Below are positions 6,218-13,331 of a stretch of DNA of 55,088 nt, one piece after another. The stretch is from Phycisphaerae bacterium (GTDB lineage: Bacteria; Planctomycetota; Phycisphaerae; Sedimentisphaerales; SM23-30). Position numbers and translations under genes: made by a program. The notes under the pieces are model-generated. The model was not told the origin of the DNA, made no database searches, and saw nothing but the letters and a program-made list of their open reading frames with translations. Each line of letters opens with the position of its first letter. The first letter of the stretch is position 1. The stretch covers positions 1 through 55,088 of the forward strand of contig JAEIOG010000025.1 of NCBI GenBank assembly GCA_016342495.1, written 5' to 3'.

Positions 6218-7549
6218 ATGAAAGAGAAAAAACAAGTAAATATCGGCTGTCCGGAGATCAAAAAGCTGGCACTAAATGCACTTGAACCTGCCGAATATAA
6301 TCCAAGAATAATCAGCGATGATGCCTTAGCTGGCCTGGCAAATTCCCTGGAACGTTTTGGCTGTGTCGAGCCGATCGTGGTTAATATTCGTGATGGCAGA
6401 AATGTCATCGTCGGTGGCCATCAGAGATATAAGGCCCTGGCTAAAGCCGGGGTAATCGAATGTGTCTGTGTCGTGGTTGACCTTAGTGTAGCCGATGAAA
6501 AAGTTCTGAATTTTACGCTTAATAATCCTGAAATCCAGGGCAAGTTTATTGCCCAGCTGGATGAATATATACGCCAATTGCAGACCGAGGTCAATGATGA
6601 GCAGCTGATGCTGGATCTGCGGATCGCTGAATTGGCCAGCGATATGGAATGTGAAGAGAAAGTCGGCCTAACACTTGACGATGAGATTCCCGCTAAAGTT
6701 AAATCCAGAACCAAGCCCGGGGACTTATGGATCCTGGGGGATCACCGTCTGCTGTGTGGCAGCAGTACCAATCGCCAGGATGTAGCCCGGCTAATGGATG
6801 GCAATACCGCTGATCTATTTGCTACTGATCCGCCTTATTGTGTTGATTATACCGGAGCTGATCGGCCAGCTAAGGGCAAGGACTGGTCTGATGTTTATCA
6901 TGAAGTTGATATTTCAGATTTGACCAGCTTCTGGCATGATTTTATCAGGCTGGGTTTTGAATTTGTCAAAGAAAATGCCGCTATTTACCTGTGGCATGCA
7001 TCCAAGAAATACACAGAAATCGAAAAGCTCTTAATTGACCTGAAGGTATTACCGCATCAGACGATTATCTGGGTAAAGCCTTGTGCGGTAATGACTTATT
7101 CATTTTACTCCTGGCGGCATGAACCTTGCCTGCTTGCCTGGCAGAAAGGTAAGAAGCCTGATTTTAATCCTAAAATGAAATCCAAGGGCACGATCTGGCC
7201 ATTGGGCTATGTCAAGCAAGGCGATCCGGAAACCCCGGAATATTATACCGATATCTGGGAAATGGACTGGGACGGCAAGAGCCGCCAACCGGGTTTTGAG
7301 CATCCTACGGTTAAACCCACCGAAGCCTTTGCGATCCCGATGCGAATGCATACCAAGCCAGGGGCGATATGCTATGAGCCATTTTGTGGTTCCGGAACGC
7401 AATTCATAGCTGCAGAAAAGCTCAGCCGTCGCTGTTTTGGGATGGAAGTTGAAACCCATTTTTGTGATATAGCGGTAAAACGCTGGGAAGATTGGACTGG
7501 TAAAAAAGCAATTAAAGAAAAACCGAAGCGGGCGGCAGCGTCAAACTGA
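6218..7549 (+). CDS. ParB-domain/DNA methyltransferase fusion
   Basis: A 443-aa protein. Start ATG 6218 has AAGGTG at a good distance; a TTG at 6188 is less likely. Residues about 10-110 form a ParB/sulfiredoxin-like domain (LEPAEYNPR, then VGGHQRYKALAKAG). The rest is a beta-class amino-methyltransferase domain with catalytic DPPY at residues 204-207 and the S-adenosylmethionine motif FCGSG at 389-393, the order expected for N4-cytosine or N6-adenine DNA methylases. It would methylate prophage or host DNA, perhaps to avoid restriction; no partner restriction gene is present. This fusion type is well known in phages and prophages. The target sequence cannot be read from the protein. Confidence 0.9.
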   Translation: MKEKKQVNIGCPEIKKLALNALEPAEYNPRIISDDALAGLANSLERFGCVEPIVVNIRDGRNVIVGGHQRYKALAKAGVIECVCVVVDLSVADEKVLNFTLNNPEIQGKFIAQLDEYIRQLQTEVNDEQLMLDLRIAELASDMECEEKVGLTLDDEIPAKVKSRTKPGDLWILGDHRLLCGSSTNRQDVARLMDGNTADLFATDPPYCVDYTGADRPAKGKDWSDVYHEVDISDLTSFWHDFIRLGFEFVKENAAIYLWHASKKYTEIEKLLIDLKVLPHQTIIWVKPCAVMTYSFYSWRHEPCLLAWQKGKKPDFNPKMKSKGTIWPLGYVKQGDPETPEYYTDIWEMDWDGKSRQPGFEHPTVKPTEAFAIPMRMHTKPGAICYEPFCGSGTQFIAAEKLSRRCFGMEVETHFCDIAVKRWEDWTGKKAIKEKPKRAAASN

Positions 7550-7556
7550 CCGCCAC

Positions 7557-7584
7557 GATCACAAGGTCAAGTTGTGATCATTTT
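7557..7584 (+). terminator. Terminator after the methyltransferase gene
   Basis: GATCACAA (7557-7564) pairs perfectly with TTGTGATC (7572-7579) around GGTCAAG, followed by ATTTT. The region to 7649 may also hold the late promoter or cos site, but no such site was identified. Confidence 0.65.
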
Positions 7585-7649
7585 ACGCATCGGCTTTTTT
7601 TCGAGGAAAAGGATTATATAAAAGCGTCAAAGAAAATGGAAGGGGAAAA

Positions 7650-8375
7650 TTGAGCTCAGCTGCAGAAATTGCGCGCAAGCAGAGGCATATGGCTTTATTG
7701 CGTAAAGTTAAACAAAGCAAAGCTTTAACGCCTAATGAGATTAATGAATTAGAAGAATATGAAAACATAATGGCAAAAAAAGGTTCTAAAAATCAAAATG
7801 ATTTGCAGGTCAATGGCATAATGCTGGCCAAAGCCTTTGGCAAGGATGCCCGGACGATCCAGCGTTGGGTCAAAGTTAAGGGTATGCCTAAACTGGCCCA
7901 AGATCAATTTGACCTTGCTGCGGTAATTGCCTGGCGTGAAGCACAGATCCGCAGTGAATATGATGGCAAGGTTTCTGATGAGAGCAGGCTGCTTAAAGCT
8001 AATGCTGATGAGCGGGAAGAAAAAGCCCGGATTCAGAAAATGAAAGCCGATGAGATGGCCGGGGTCTTAATCGATGCCGACAAAGCTCAGCAGGATATCT
8101 TAGAGAGAATCATTGCCGTTAAAACCGCTTTGCGGGCATTATCGATTACCTTAGCTAAGCGGCTAAACGGTATAGAAAATGCTGACAAAGCTGAAGAGAT
8201 CATTGATGATGAAGTTTATCAATGCTTGAATCGTTTTGCTAAAAATGAAGAACTGGAAAATGCCTGGCAGCTGATAATTGACAAAGTCGTCAATGAAGTT
8301 GCGATTCCACTTTCAAGGTTGAAAACAGTTTCAGCGGTTAAAAGAAAATTGATTGAGGTTTTGGAAAAGGTGTAA
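7650..8375 (+). CDS. Terminase small subunit-like protein
   Basis: A 241-aa protein from a TTG start with GGAAGGGG seven bases upstream. Residues about 50-95 (VNGIMLAKAFGKDARTIQRW, then GMPK and a short wing) look like the winged-helix DNA-recognition domain of Nu1-type small terminase subunits, which bind the cos site. A long charged helix follows (residues about 105-165), then a helical C-terminus for large-subunit contact or oligomerisation. It stands first in the packaging-head module, upstream of the GpA-type large subunit. Lambda Nu1 is 181 aa, so this is longer. It shares an exact 24-bp stretch coding DADKAQQD with the lipoprotein gene at 3679. Confidence 0.75.
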   Translation: MSSAAEIARKQRHMALLRKVKQSKALTPNEINELEEYENIMAKKGSKNQNDLQVNGIMLAKAFGKDARTIQRWVKVKGMPKLAQDQFDLAAVIAWREAQIRSEYDGKVSDESRLLKANADEREEKARIQKMKADEMAGVLIDADKAQQDILERIIAVKTALRALSITLAKRLNGIENADKAEEIIDDEVYQCLNRFAKNEELENAWQLIIDKVVNEVAIPLSRLKTVSAVKRKLIEVLEKV

Positions 8376-8425
8376 ATTTGACAATTGAATAGGGCTGGCT
8401 CTTCACCTCGGAGTGCAGCAGAATT

Positions 8426-8458
8426 GCCGGGGCCCGGTGTTGGCCGGGTCCGGCTTTT
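8426..8458 (+). terminator. Strong GC hairpin with T-run
   Basis: GCCGG/CCGGC and CCCGG/CCGGG make a near-complete stem, followed by TTTT. It lies between the small terminase gene and the next small gene, so it may attenuate late transcription. Confidence 0.7.
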
Positions 8459-8483
8459 ACAATTAGAGAAAGGTAGTTTTGTA

Positions 8484-8723
8484 ATGGATAACAAAATATT
8501 AAATTCAGTGCCAGTTGACGGCTTTGCGATAAATGATAGCTCACCGGCTAAACTGCGATTTGAAATACGCAAGGCCAGGACTAAGGTACTTAAGCTTAAA
8601 CGCTGGTATGTGTTGATGATCGCCAATAATAACCAGGTGCTGATGGTATCGCAAATGTATAAGCATCATAAGTCAGCGATCAGGCTGCTGGAAATCATTG
8701 AACGTTATGTCAAGAAATATTGA
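8484..8723 (+). CDS. Small protein, YegP/DUF1508-like
   Basis: A 79-aa protein; ATG 8484 has GAGAAAGG upstream. Residues about 24-70 run FEIRKAR, RWYVLMIANNNQVLMVSQMY and HKSAIRLLEII, the strand-strand-turn-helix pattern of the DUF1508 (YegP) repeat, in which residues equivalent to NG and a YxSK-like turn recur. The function of that family is not established. It lies between the small and large terminase genes and overlaps or abuts the next small gene. The family call is tentative. Confidence 0.55.
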   Translation: MDNKILNSVPVDGFAINDSSPAKLRFEIRKARTKVLKLKRWYVLMIANNNQVLMVSQMYKHHKSAIRLLEIIERYVKKY

Positions 8724-8724
8724 G

Positions 8725-8880
8725 ATGGATAATAAAGAAAAATATCCCTGCAGCGATTGTGGTAAAGCGGGCTGGGTACAGTTAGCAGATGGCAGCTATC
8801 GGTGCAGGGCCTGTTATTATCAGGCGGCAACTGCGTTTTGGGAATTATGGTATAAGGCCAAGAGGGCAGGCGATGGCTAA
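8725..8880 (+). CDS. Zinc-ribbon microprotein
   Basis: A 51-aa protein with two cysteine knuckles, CSDC and CRAC, 18 residues apart, the spacing of a small zinc ribbon, followed by a Trp-rich helix (FWELWYKAK). ATG 8725 begins one base after the previous stop; ATG 8707 in the same frame would overlap the previous gene. It overlaps the next gene by eight bases. Likely a nucleic-acid or protein-contact module; role unknown. Confidence 0.6.
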   Translation: MDNKEKYPCSDCGKAGWVQLADGSYRCRACYYQAATAFWELWYKAKRAGDG

Positions 8881-9175
8881 ACGATATGAAGATGGGCTGA
8901 GCTGTGGTTATTATTTGTGCATGGCGAATTTGAAAGACCGCTGCAGTCGCTGTGGTCGGATCGGTGGCGTTGATGAAAGCACCGAAGCTTTTGGTGAAAG
9001 GCTGGCGATCCTGGCAATTGAAAATGGAGATGATCCCAAAACAAATGAATTCTGGTTGAAAAATAAAGCACGCAAAGAGATGCGGGCCAGAGCCCAATAT
9101 CGCCGGGATAAGCTGGCCCAGGACAAAGAAGATAAGCAATTTGAAAATTGGTTAGAACAAGGATGTTTGAAATGA
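8873..9175 (+). CDS. Small Cys-containing protein between terminase genes
   Basis: A 100-aa protein starting at ATG 8873 inside the end of the zinc-ribbon gene. The N-terminal part carries CGYYLC and CSRC, which could bind one zinc ion. The remainder is a charged helix (KARKEMRARAQYRRDKLAQD). It ends with an ATGA overlap into the next gene. Longer upstream frames are rejected because the overlap and the Cys-rich start fit this ATG. Function unknown. Confidence 0.6.
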   Translation: MAKRYEDGLSCGYYLCMANLKDRCSRCGRIGGVDESTEAFGERLAILAIENGDDPKTNEFWLKNKARKEMRARAQYRRDKLAQDKEDKQFENWLEQGCLK

Positions 9176-9420
9176 ATAATATTGAAAATACCAGGGCGGT
9201 TCGGGTTGATACGGCTGATACCGCAGCGGTGCCGATTGTCAATGAACCGGAACCGGTAAAATGTCCGCATTGTGGCAGTGATGATATCATTGTCACTGGG
9301 ACCAGGGGTTTTGTCCGGGGGGATGGTCCCCGGCGGGTGGTTTTAAGAAATCGTAAATGTCGGCAATGTGGTCTGACATTTGCCAGCCGTCCTTTTGATT
9401 GTCAGATTAAATCTTTGTAA
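9172..9420 (+). CDS. Zinc-ribbon protein
   Basis: An 82-aa protein whose residues 31-66 form a zinc ribbon: CPHCGSDD, then about 30 residues later CRQCGLTFASR. This spacing and the GLTF ending resemble zinc ribbons of transcription factors and of the Ogr/Delta phage activators. The first 25 residues are a variable lead. It starts with ATGA overlap on the previous gene and ends 12 bases before the large terminase gene. It could be a late-gene activator or a packaging accessory; neither is shown. Confidence 0.65.
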   Translation: MNNIENTRAVRVDTADTAAVPIVNEPEPVKCPHCGSDDIIVTGTRGFVRGDGPRRVVLRNRKCRQCGLTFASRPFDCQIKSL

Positions 9421-9432
9421 GTGAGATTGTAA

Positions 9433-11370
9433 GTGGTTAGATTTAATAACTGGACGAAAAAAGAATGTGAAGCCTGGCAGCCGAAACCACCGATGGGGGT
9501 GGCTGAATTTTCCCGGAAGAATTTATATTTATCCAAACGCAGTGGGGCCGCTCAGCCGGGTTTTTATCGTCCGGATATCACCCCTTATGCAATTGAGCCT
9601 CTAAATGAATTTACCAATCGGACCGTGGAGAAAATAGTTTTGTGCTTTGGTACTCAGCTGGGCAAGACCACGATTCTATTTGCCTGTGAAAGTTATGTAA
9701 TTGCCTATGATCCGGGATCGGCTTTACTGGTCATGCCCAGTAGTGATATTTGTGAATTTACCAGTAAGAATCGAATTATCCCGCTGATAGAAGATTGCCC
9801 GGCCTTGCGGGAGAAGTGCCCGCCGCGGCATAAATGGTCATTACTGGAAATTCCCTTCGATGGCGGGGTATTGCGAATGGTGGGGGCAAATTCACCAGGG
9901 GCGCTTGCCTCTCAGCCGGTGCGATATTTGTTCCTGGATGAAACTGCCAAGTTTCCGGTTCAAACTAAAACCGAAGCTGGTGCCCAGGATTTAGCTGAAG
10001 AGCGGACCAAGGCTCAGCTTTCATATAAAATCATGGCAGCCTCAACTCCAGTGCAGGTCGGTGACAATATCTTAACAGATCTGGATGGCTCGGATTATCG
10101 CCAGTATTATGTGCCTTGTCCTGGTTGTGGCGGTTATCAGGTTTTGATATTCAAGCGTATTATCTGGCCTAAAAATGAAGAAGGCCATCATGAAAGTTAT
10201 GCGGTAATTCGTAAAGAAACCCATTATGCCTGTGAGCATTGTCAGGGAAAAATCATTGAAAAATATAAAACCTGGATGCTGAGTTTTGGCCGGTGGGTAA
10301 AACGCGGGCAAAGAATTGAACCTGGAATCAGTGATGCTGATGATGTGATTGAAACATTTGAAATATCATTGCCAGATGGTAGCGTAAAGCAATTTAGTTT
10401 ATGCGGTATTGTCGAGCATAATACCGTGGCGGGCTTTCACCTGAATGCCTTTTATTCGCCATTTGTCAGCTGGGGGCAGCTGGTCGAACAGTTCCTGCGC
10501 TGTAAAGGGAAACCGGCGAAATTACAGAATTTCGTCAACTCGGTTTTAGCTGAGCCCTGGAAACAAAAAACTGCAGAACTGATGACCGAGAAACTGGAAC
10601 TGCTAAAAGATCCAGCGGTAACGCCCATGGTTGTTCCTGAAGGTTATGATTTGCTGGTGCTGGCAGCTGATTATCATGGTCCAGATACCGGGGTGAAATA
10701 CAGCCTCTGGGCTTATGCCGGTGATTATCGCGCGGCATTGGTTGACTATGGAACCTTAGGCAGCTTAGAAGATCTGCGAAGATTGAATGGCAGTTTATGG
10801 GATGTCGAAAATGGTGATCCAAAATCTGCTGATGTGCTGGTGATCGATAGTGGCTGGATGACCAAGGAAGTTTACTGGCTTTGCGCGACGATACCCAATG
10901 CCATCCCGATCAAGGGCGGGCCCGATAGCATGGCCCAGGTCTATAGCTTAAGGGATCTGGAGACCGATAGCGATGGCAGAAAGTTGCCTGGTGGGATGAA
11001 GCTGATGCTGATTAATCCTAAGGCCTGGAAAGATTTTCTTTTTGGCCAGCTGAATCTTCCCGTTGACCCGGCCAATCGCAGGCGGCATCCTGTCAGATTA
11101 CATCGGGCGGTAAAGTTTGATTTTCTGGAATCTCTGACCGCTGAAAAACGGGTAAATCAAACCAATACCAATGGTCAGGAAGTTGCGATCTGGATAGTTG
11201 ACAAATCCGGGAAAAATCACTGGTGGGATACCAGCATTTATGCCTGGGCGGTAGCTCACTGGATGCTGCCGCAATTGATTGAATATAAGCGAATTGCCGA
11301 GGCTCAGGTTAATGTCACCCATCGTAAAATTGAAAAGGACAATAGCTGGGAAGCGGAGCGTTTTGAGTAA
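9433..11370 (+). CDS. Terminase large subunit, GpA type
   Basis: A 645-aa protein, close to the length of lambda gpA (641 aa). The ATPase domain has a Walker A variant FGTQLGKTT at about residues 72-80 and Walker B YLFLDE at about 166-171; the coupling region is near AASTPV. A CPGCGG/CEHC pair (about residues 230-280) matches the cysteine pair often seen between ATPase and nuclease parts in this family. The C-terminal nuclease domain has acidic residues (VLAADYHG, VLVIDSGW). It cuts concatemers at cos and drives DNA into proheads. GTG 9433 is used; the ribosome site is weak, so coupling to the previous gene is likely. Confidence 0.93.
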   Translation: MVRFNNWTKKECEAWQPKPPMGVAEFSRKNLYLSKRSGAAQPGFYRPDITPYAIEPLNEFTNRTVEKIVLCFGTQLGKTTILFACESYVIAYDPGSALLVMPSSDICEFTSKNRIIPLIEDCPALREKCPPRHKWSLLEIPFDGGVLRMVGANSPGALASQPVRYLFLDETAKFPVQTKTEAGAQDLAEERTKAQLSYKIMAASTPVQVGDNILTDLDGSDYRQYYVPCPGCGGYQVLIFKRIIWPKNEEGHHESYAVIRKETHYACEHCQGKIIEKYKTWMLSFGRWVKRGQRIEPGISDADDVIETFEISLPDGSVKQFSLCGIVEHNTVAGFHLNAFYSPFVSWGQLVEQFLRCKGKPAKLQNFVNSVLAEPWKQKTAELMTEKLELLKDPAVTPMVVPEGYDLLVLAADYHGPDTGVKYSLWAYAGDYRAALVDYGTLGSLEDLRRLNGSLWDVENGDPKSADVLVIDSGWMTKEVYWLCATIPNAIPIKGGPDSMAQVYSLRDLETDSDGRKLPGGMKLMLINPKAWKDFLFGQLNLPVDPANRRRHPVRLHRAVKFDFLESLTAEKRVNQTNTNGQEVAIWIVDKSGKNHWWDTSIYAWAVAHWMLPQLIEYKRIAEAQVNVTHRKIEKDNSWEAERFE

Positions 11371-11399
11371 GATTCTTACTTTTTCGCCAGAATCTGGCC

Positions 11400-11436
11400 A
11401 AAAAGGTCGCTGGCATATTGCTAAGTGGCCTTTTTT
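11400..11436 (+). terminator. Hairpin with T-run after the large terminase
   Basis: AAAAAGG and CCTTTTTT pair around a 22-base loop that can itself pair weakly. No gene is seen in the 177-base gap up to 11548. Confidence 0.6.
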
Positions 11437-11547
11437 GTTGCATAGTGCAAAAGGACATAGATGTGAAAAACTTAGAGAATTAACAAAATGAGAGATTTTG
11501 ATTGTGGTTTTTACTACTGATTGACAAAAAAGTGAGAGATTAGAAAA

Positions 11548-11757
11548 ATGGCTTTTACTACCTGGGCAGCCTTAAAACAACAAATACTCGATGGCATAAG
11601 TGCCGGAACCGTGCTGACAAGCAGCTATAGCTATAGCGGTCAGCAGCGGGAATTTCGCAGTATGAAGGAAGTCACTGATTTTCTGGTATTTATCGATTAT
11701 CAGATCGCCAGTGAATCGGGCAATAATGGCCCGGGAATTGTGGAGTTTGAAGCTTAA
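11548..11757 (+). CDS. gpW-like head-tail joining protein
   Basis: A 69-aa protein, the same size as lambda gpW (68 aa). It has the family's pattern: an N-terminal helix (WAALKQQILDGIS), a Ser/Tyr strand pair (SSYSYSGQQREFRSMKEV) and a C-terminal helix (FLVFIDYQIAS). gpW-type proteins plug the filled head under the portal and make the tail-binding site. It stands between terminase and portal, as in lambda, and overlaps the portal start in TAATG. Confidence 0.85.
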   Translation: MAFTTWAALKQQILDGISAGTVLTSSYSYSGQQREFRSMKEVTDFLVFIDYQIASESGNNGPGIVEFEA

Positions 11758-13331
11758 TGCCAAATTTTCTGGATAAAATTATACTGCCTCTCTGGCCGGC
11801 CTTAGCTGTTAAGCGATTAAATAATCGCATTATCTATCAGCAGCTATCGGTTTTTGATGGTGCCAAGAAAGGACCACCGGATAAGGATTGGCCATCTGCC
11901 AGGACCTCTGCCGATGGTGCGATCGTTCCGGATAATCCGGTCTTAGATGGCCGGGCCCGCAATGTCTGTATAAATCACTGGGCGGCAAGATCGGCCCAGA
12001 AGGCTTATCGTCGCAATGTTGTAGGCACTGGTATAACTGCGATGGCTGCAGCGATAGATCCATTTACTCTGGATGAAAGGGAAGAATTTAATAAACGCAC
12101 TGACTGGCTCTGGAAAATCTGGGTTAAGAATCGCAATTTTGTAGATATCGAAAAACGCAAGAGTTTTTACAGTTGCCAGAAAGTGGCAATGAATGATCTT
12201 TTTGCGGTGGGCCAGGCTTTTATTTACAAAAGCTATCAATGGCGGCCTGATAGCGTTGGTTTGCAATTGCAGATGTTCGAGTTTGAGCAGCTCGATACCA
12301 TGATCAGCAGGGAAAAGACCACCGGCAATGAAGTCAGGCATGGCATTGAAATTGATCAAAGAACCGGTGAAGCGGTGGCTTATCATGTGTGTCTGGATAG
12401 TCATCCCTTAGACAGCTATTTGAGCAAATCCAGAAGATTACCAGCGGATCGGGTGATTCATTTATTCGATGTCGAGCGGGTCAGGCAAAGTCATGGATTC
12501 ACTATGCTGGCTCCGGTTTTGAAAAAGCTGTGGAATATCGATACTCTGGATCAATATACCCTGATCCGGGCCCGGGTAGAAGCTTGTATGGGCGGGTTCA
12601 TTAAAAATGGCGGACCAGCGGGGATTAGTAATATTCTCAGTGCAAAGGCCTCTGATGGCAAAAACACTACCGCCAATGGCGATCAGAGAATTGTGCTTAA
12701 ACCGGGAATGTTTCATGAATTATCGGGAAATGCTGAATTTCAGGCCTTGCCAACCATGACACCCAGTAATAATTATGGCGATTTTATGGATGCCCAGGTT
12801 AATAATGTCGGGGCTGGAGTTGGCTTAGATGGTGCAACTTTGAACCGGGATTATTCCAAGGGCAGCTATTCATCCCAGAGGCAGGGAATGCTGGAAGATT
12901 ATAAAGAATATGACATGATGATTCAGCTGATGATTGATGTTATGAATGATGATATTCGCCGGGAATTTATTGATCTTGCGGTAATGGAAGGGCGGCTGGA
13001 AGTCGGGGCTGACTGGCATGATCCGATGCAGCGACATAGTTATTATGAAACCGAATGGCAAGGACCAGCTAGGCCCTGGATTGATCCGAAAAAGGAAGTT
13101 GAAGCCGCTGCTATGGAACTTGACTATCGTCTAAATGATCGCCGCGAAATCATCAATCGTAAAGGCGGCAACTGGCGGACCAGGTTGAAACAGATTGCTA
13201 CAGAATTACTCTTTGCCAAAAAGAATAATATTCCTTTACCCGATGACCTTGAAAATATGGTTAAAAACAATGAGAAAAAACAAAGCAATGAAAAAGATGA
13301 AGAAGAAGAAAAACCGGATCAGCAGGAATAG
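11757..13331 (+). CDS. Portal protein, lambda type
   Basis: A 524-aa protein, matching lambda gpB (533 aa) in length. Typical signs are the N-terminal RARNVCINHWAARSAQKAYR block, VVGTGI, the long stem region, and GASLNRDYSKGSYSS-type text here as LDGATLNRDYSKGSYSSQR about two thirds along. It forms the dodecameric ring through which DNA enters and leaves the head. The C-terminus is Lys/Glu-rich and its coding sequence overlaps the start of the next gene in another frame. Translation is coupled to the gpW-like gene by TAATG. Confidence 0.93.
   Translation: MPNFLDKIILPLWPALAVKRLNNRIIYQQLSVFDGAKKGPPDKDWPSARTSADGAIVPDNPVLDGRARNVCINHWAARSAQKAYRRNVVGTGITAMAAAIDPFTLDEREEFNKRTDWLWKIWVKNRNFVDIEKRKSFYSCQKVAMNDLFAVGQAFIYKSYQWRPDSVGLQLQMFEFEQLDTMISREKTTGNEVRHGIEIDQRTGEAVAYHVCLDSHPLDSYLSKSRRLPADRVIHLFDVERVRQSHGFTMLAPVLKKLWNIDTLDQYTLIRARVEACMGGFIKNGGPAGISNILSAKASDGKNTTANGDQRIVLKPGMFHELSGNAEFQALPTMTPSNNYGDFMDAQVNNVGAGVGLDGATLNRDYSKGSYSSQRQGMLEDYKEYDMMIQLMIDVMNDDIRREFIDLAVMEGRLEVGADWHDPMQRHSYYETEWQGPARPWIDPKKEVEAAAMELDYRLNDRREIINRKGGNWRTRLKQIATELLFAKKNNIPLPDDLENMVKNNEKKQSNEKDEEEEKPDQQE

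Noticed and set aside
13195-13287. Longer N-terminus for the protease-capsid fusion
   Set aside because: It would be read inside the portal gene in another frame and has no ribosome site; the text MLQNYSLPKRIIFLYP does not look like a protease N-terminus.
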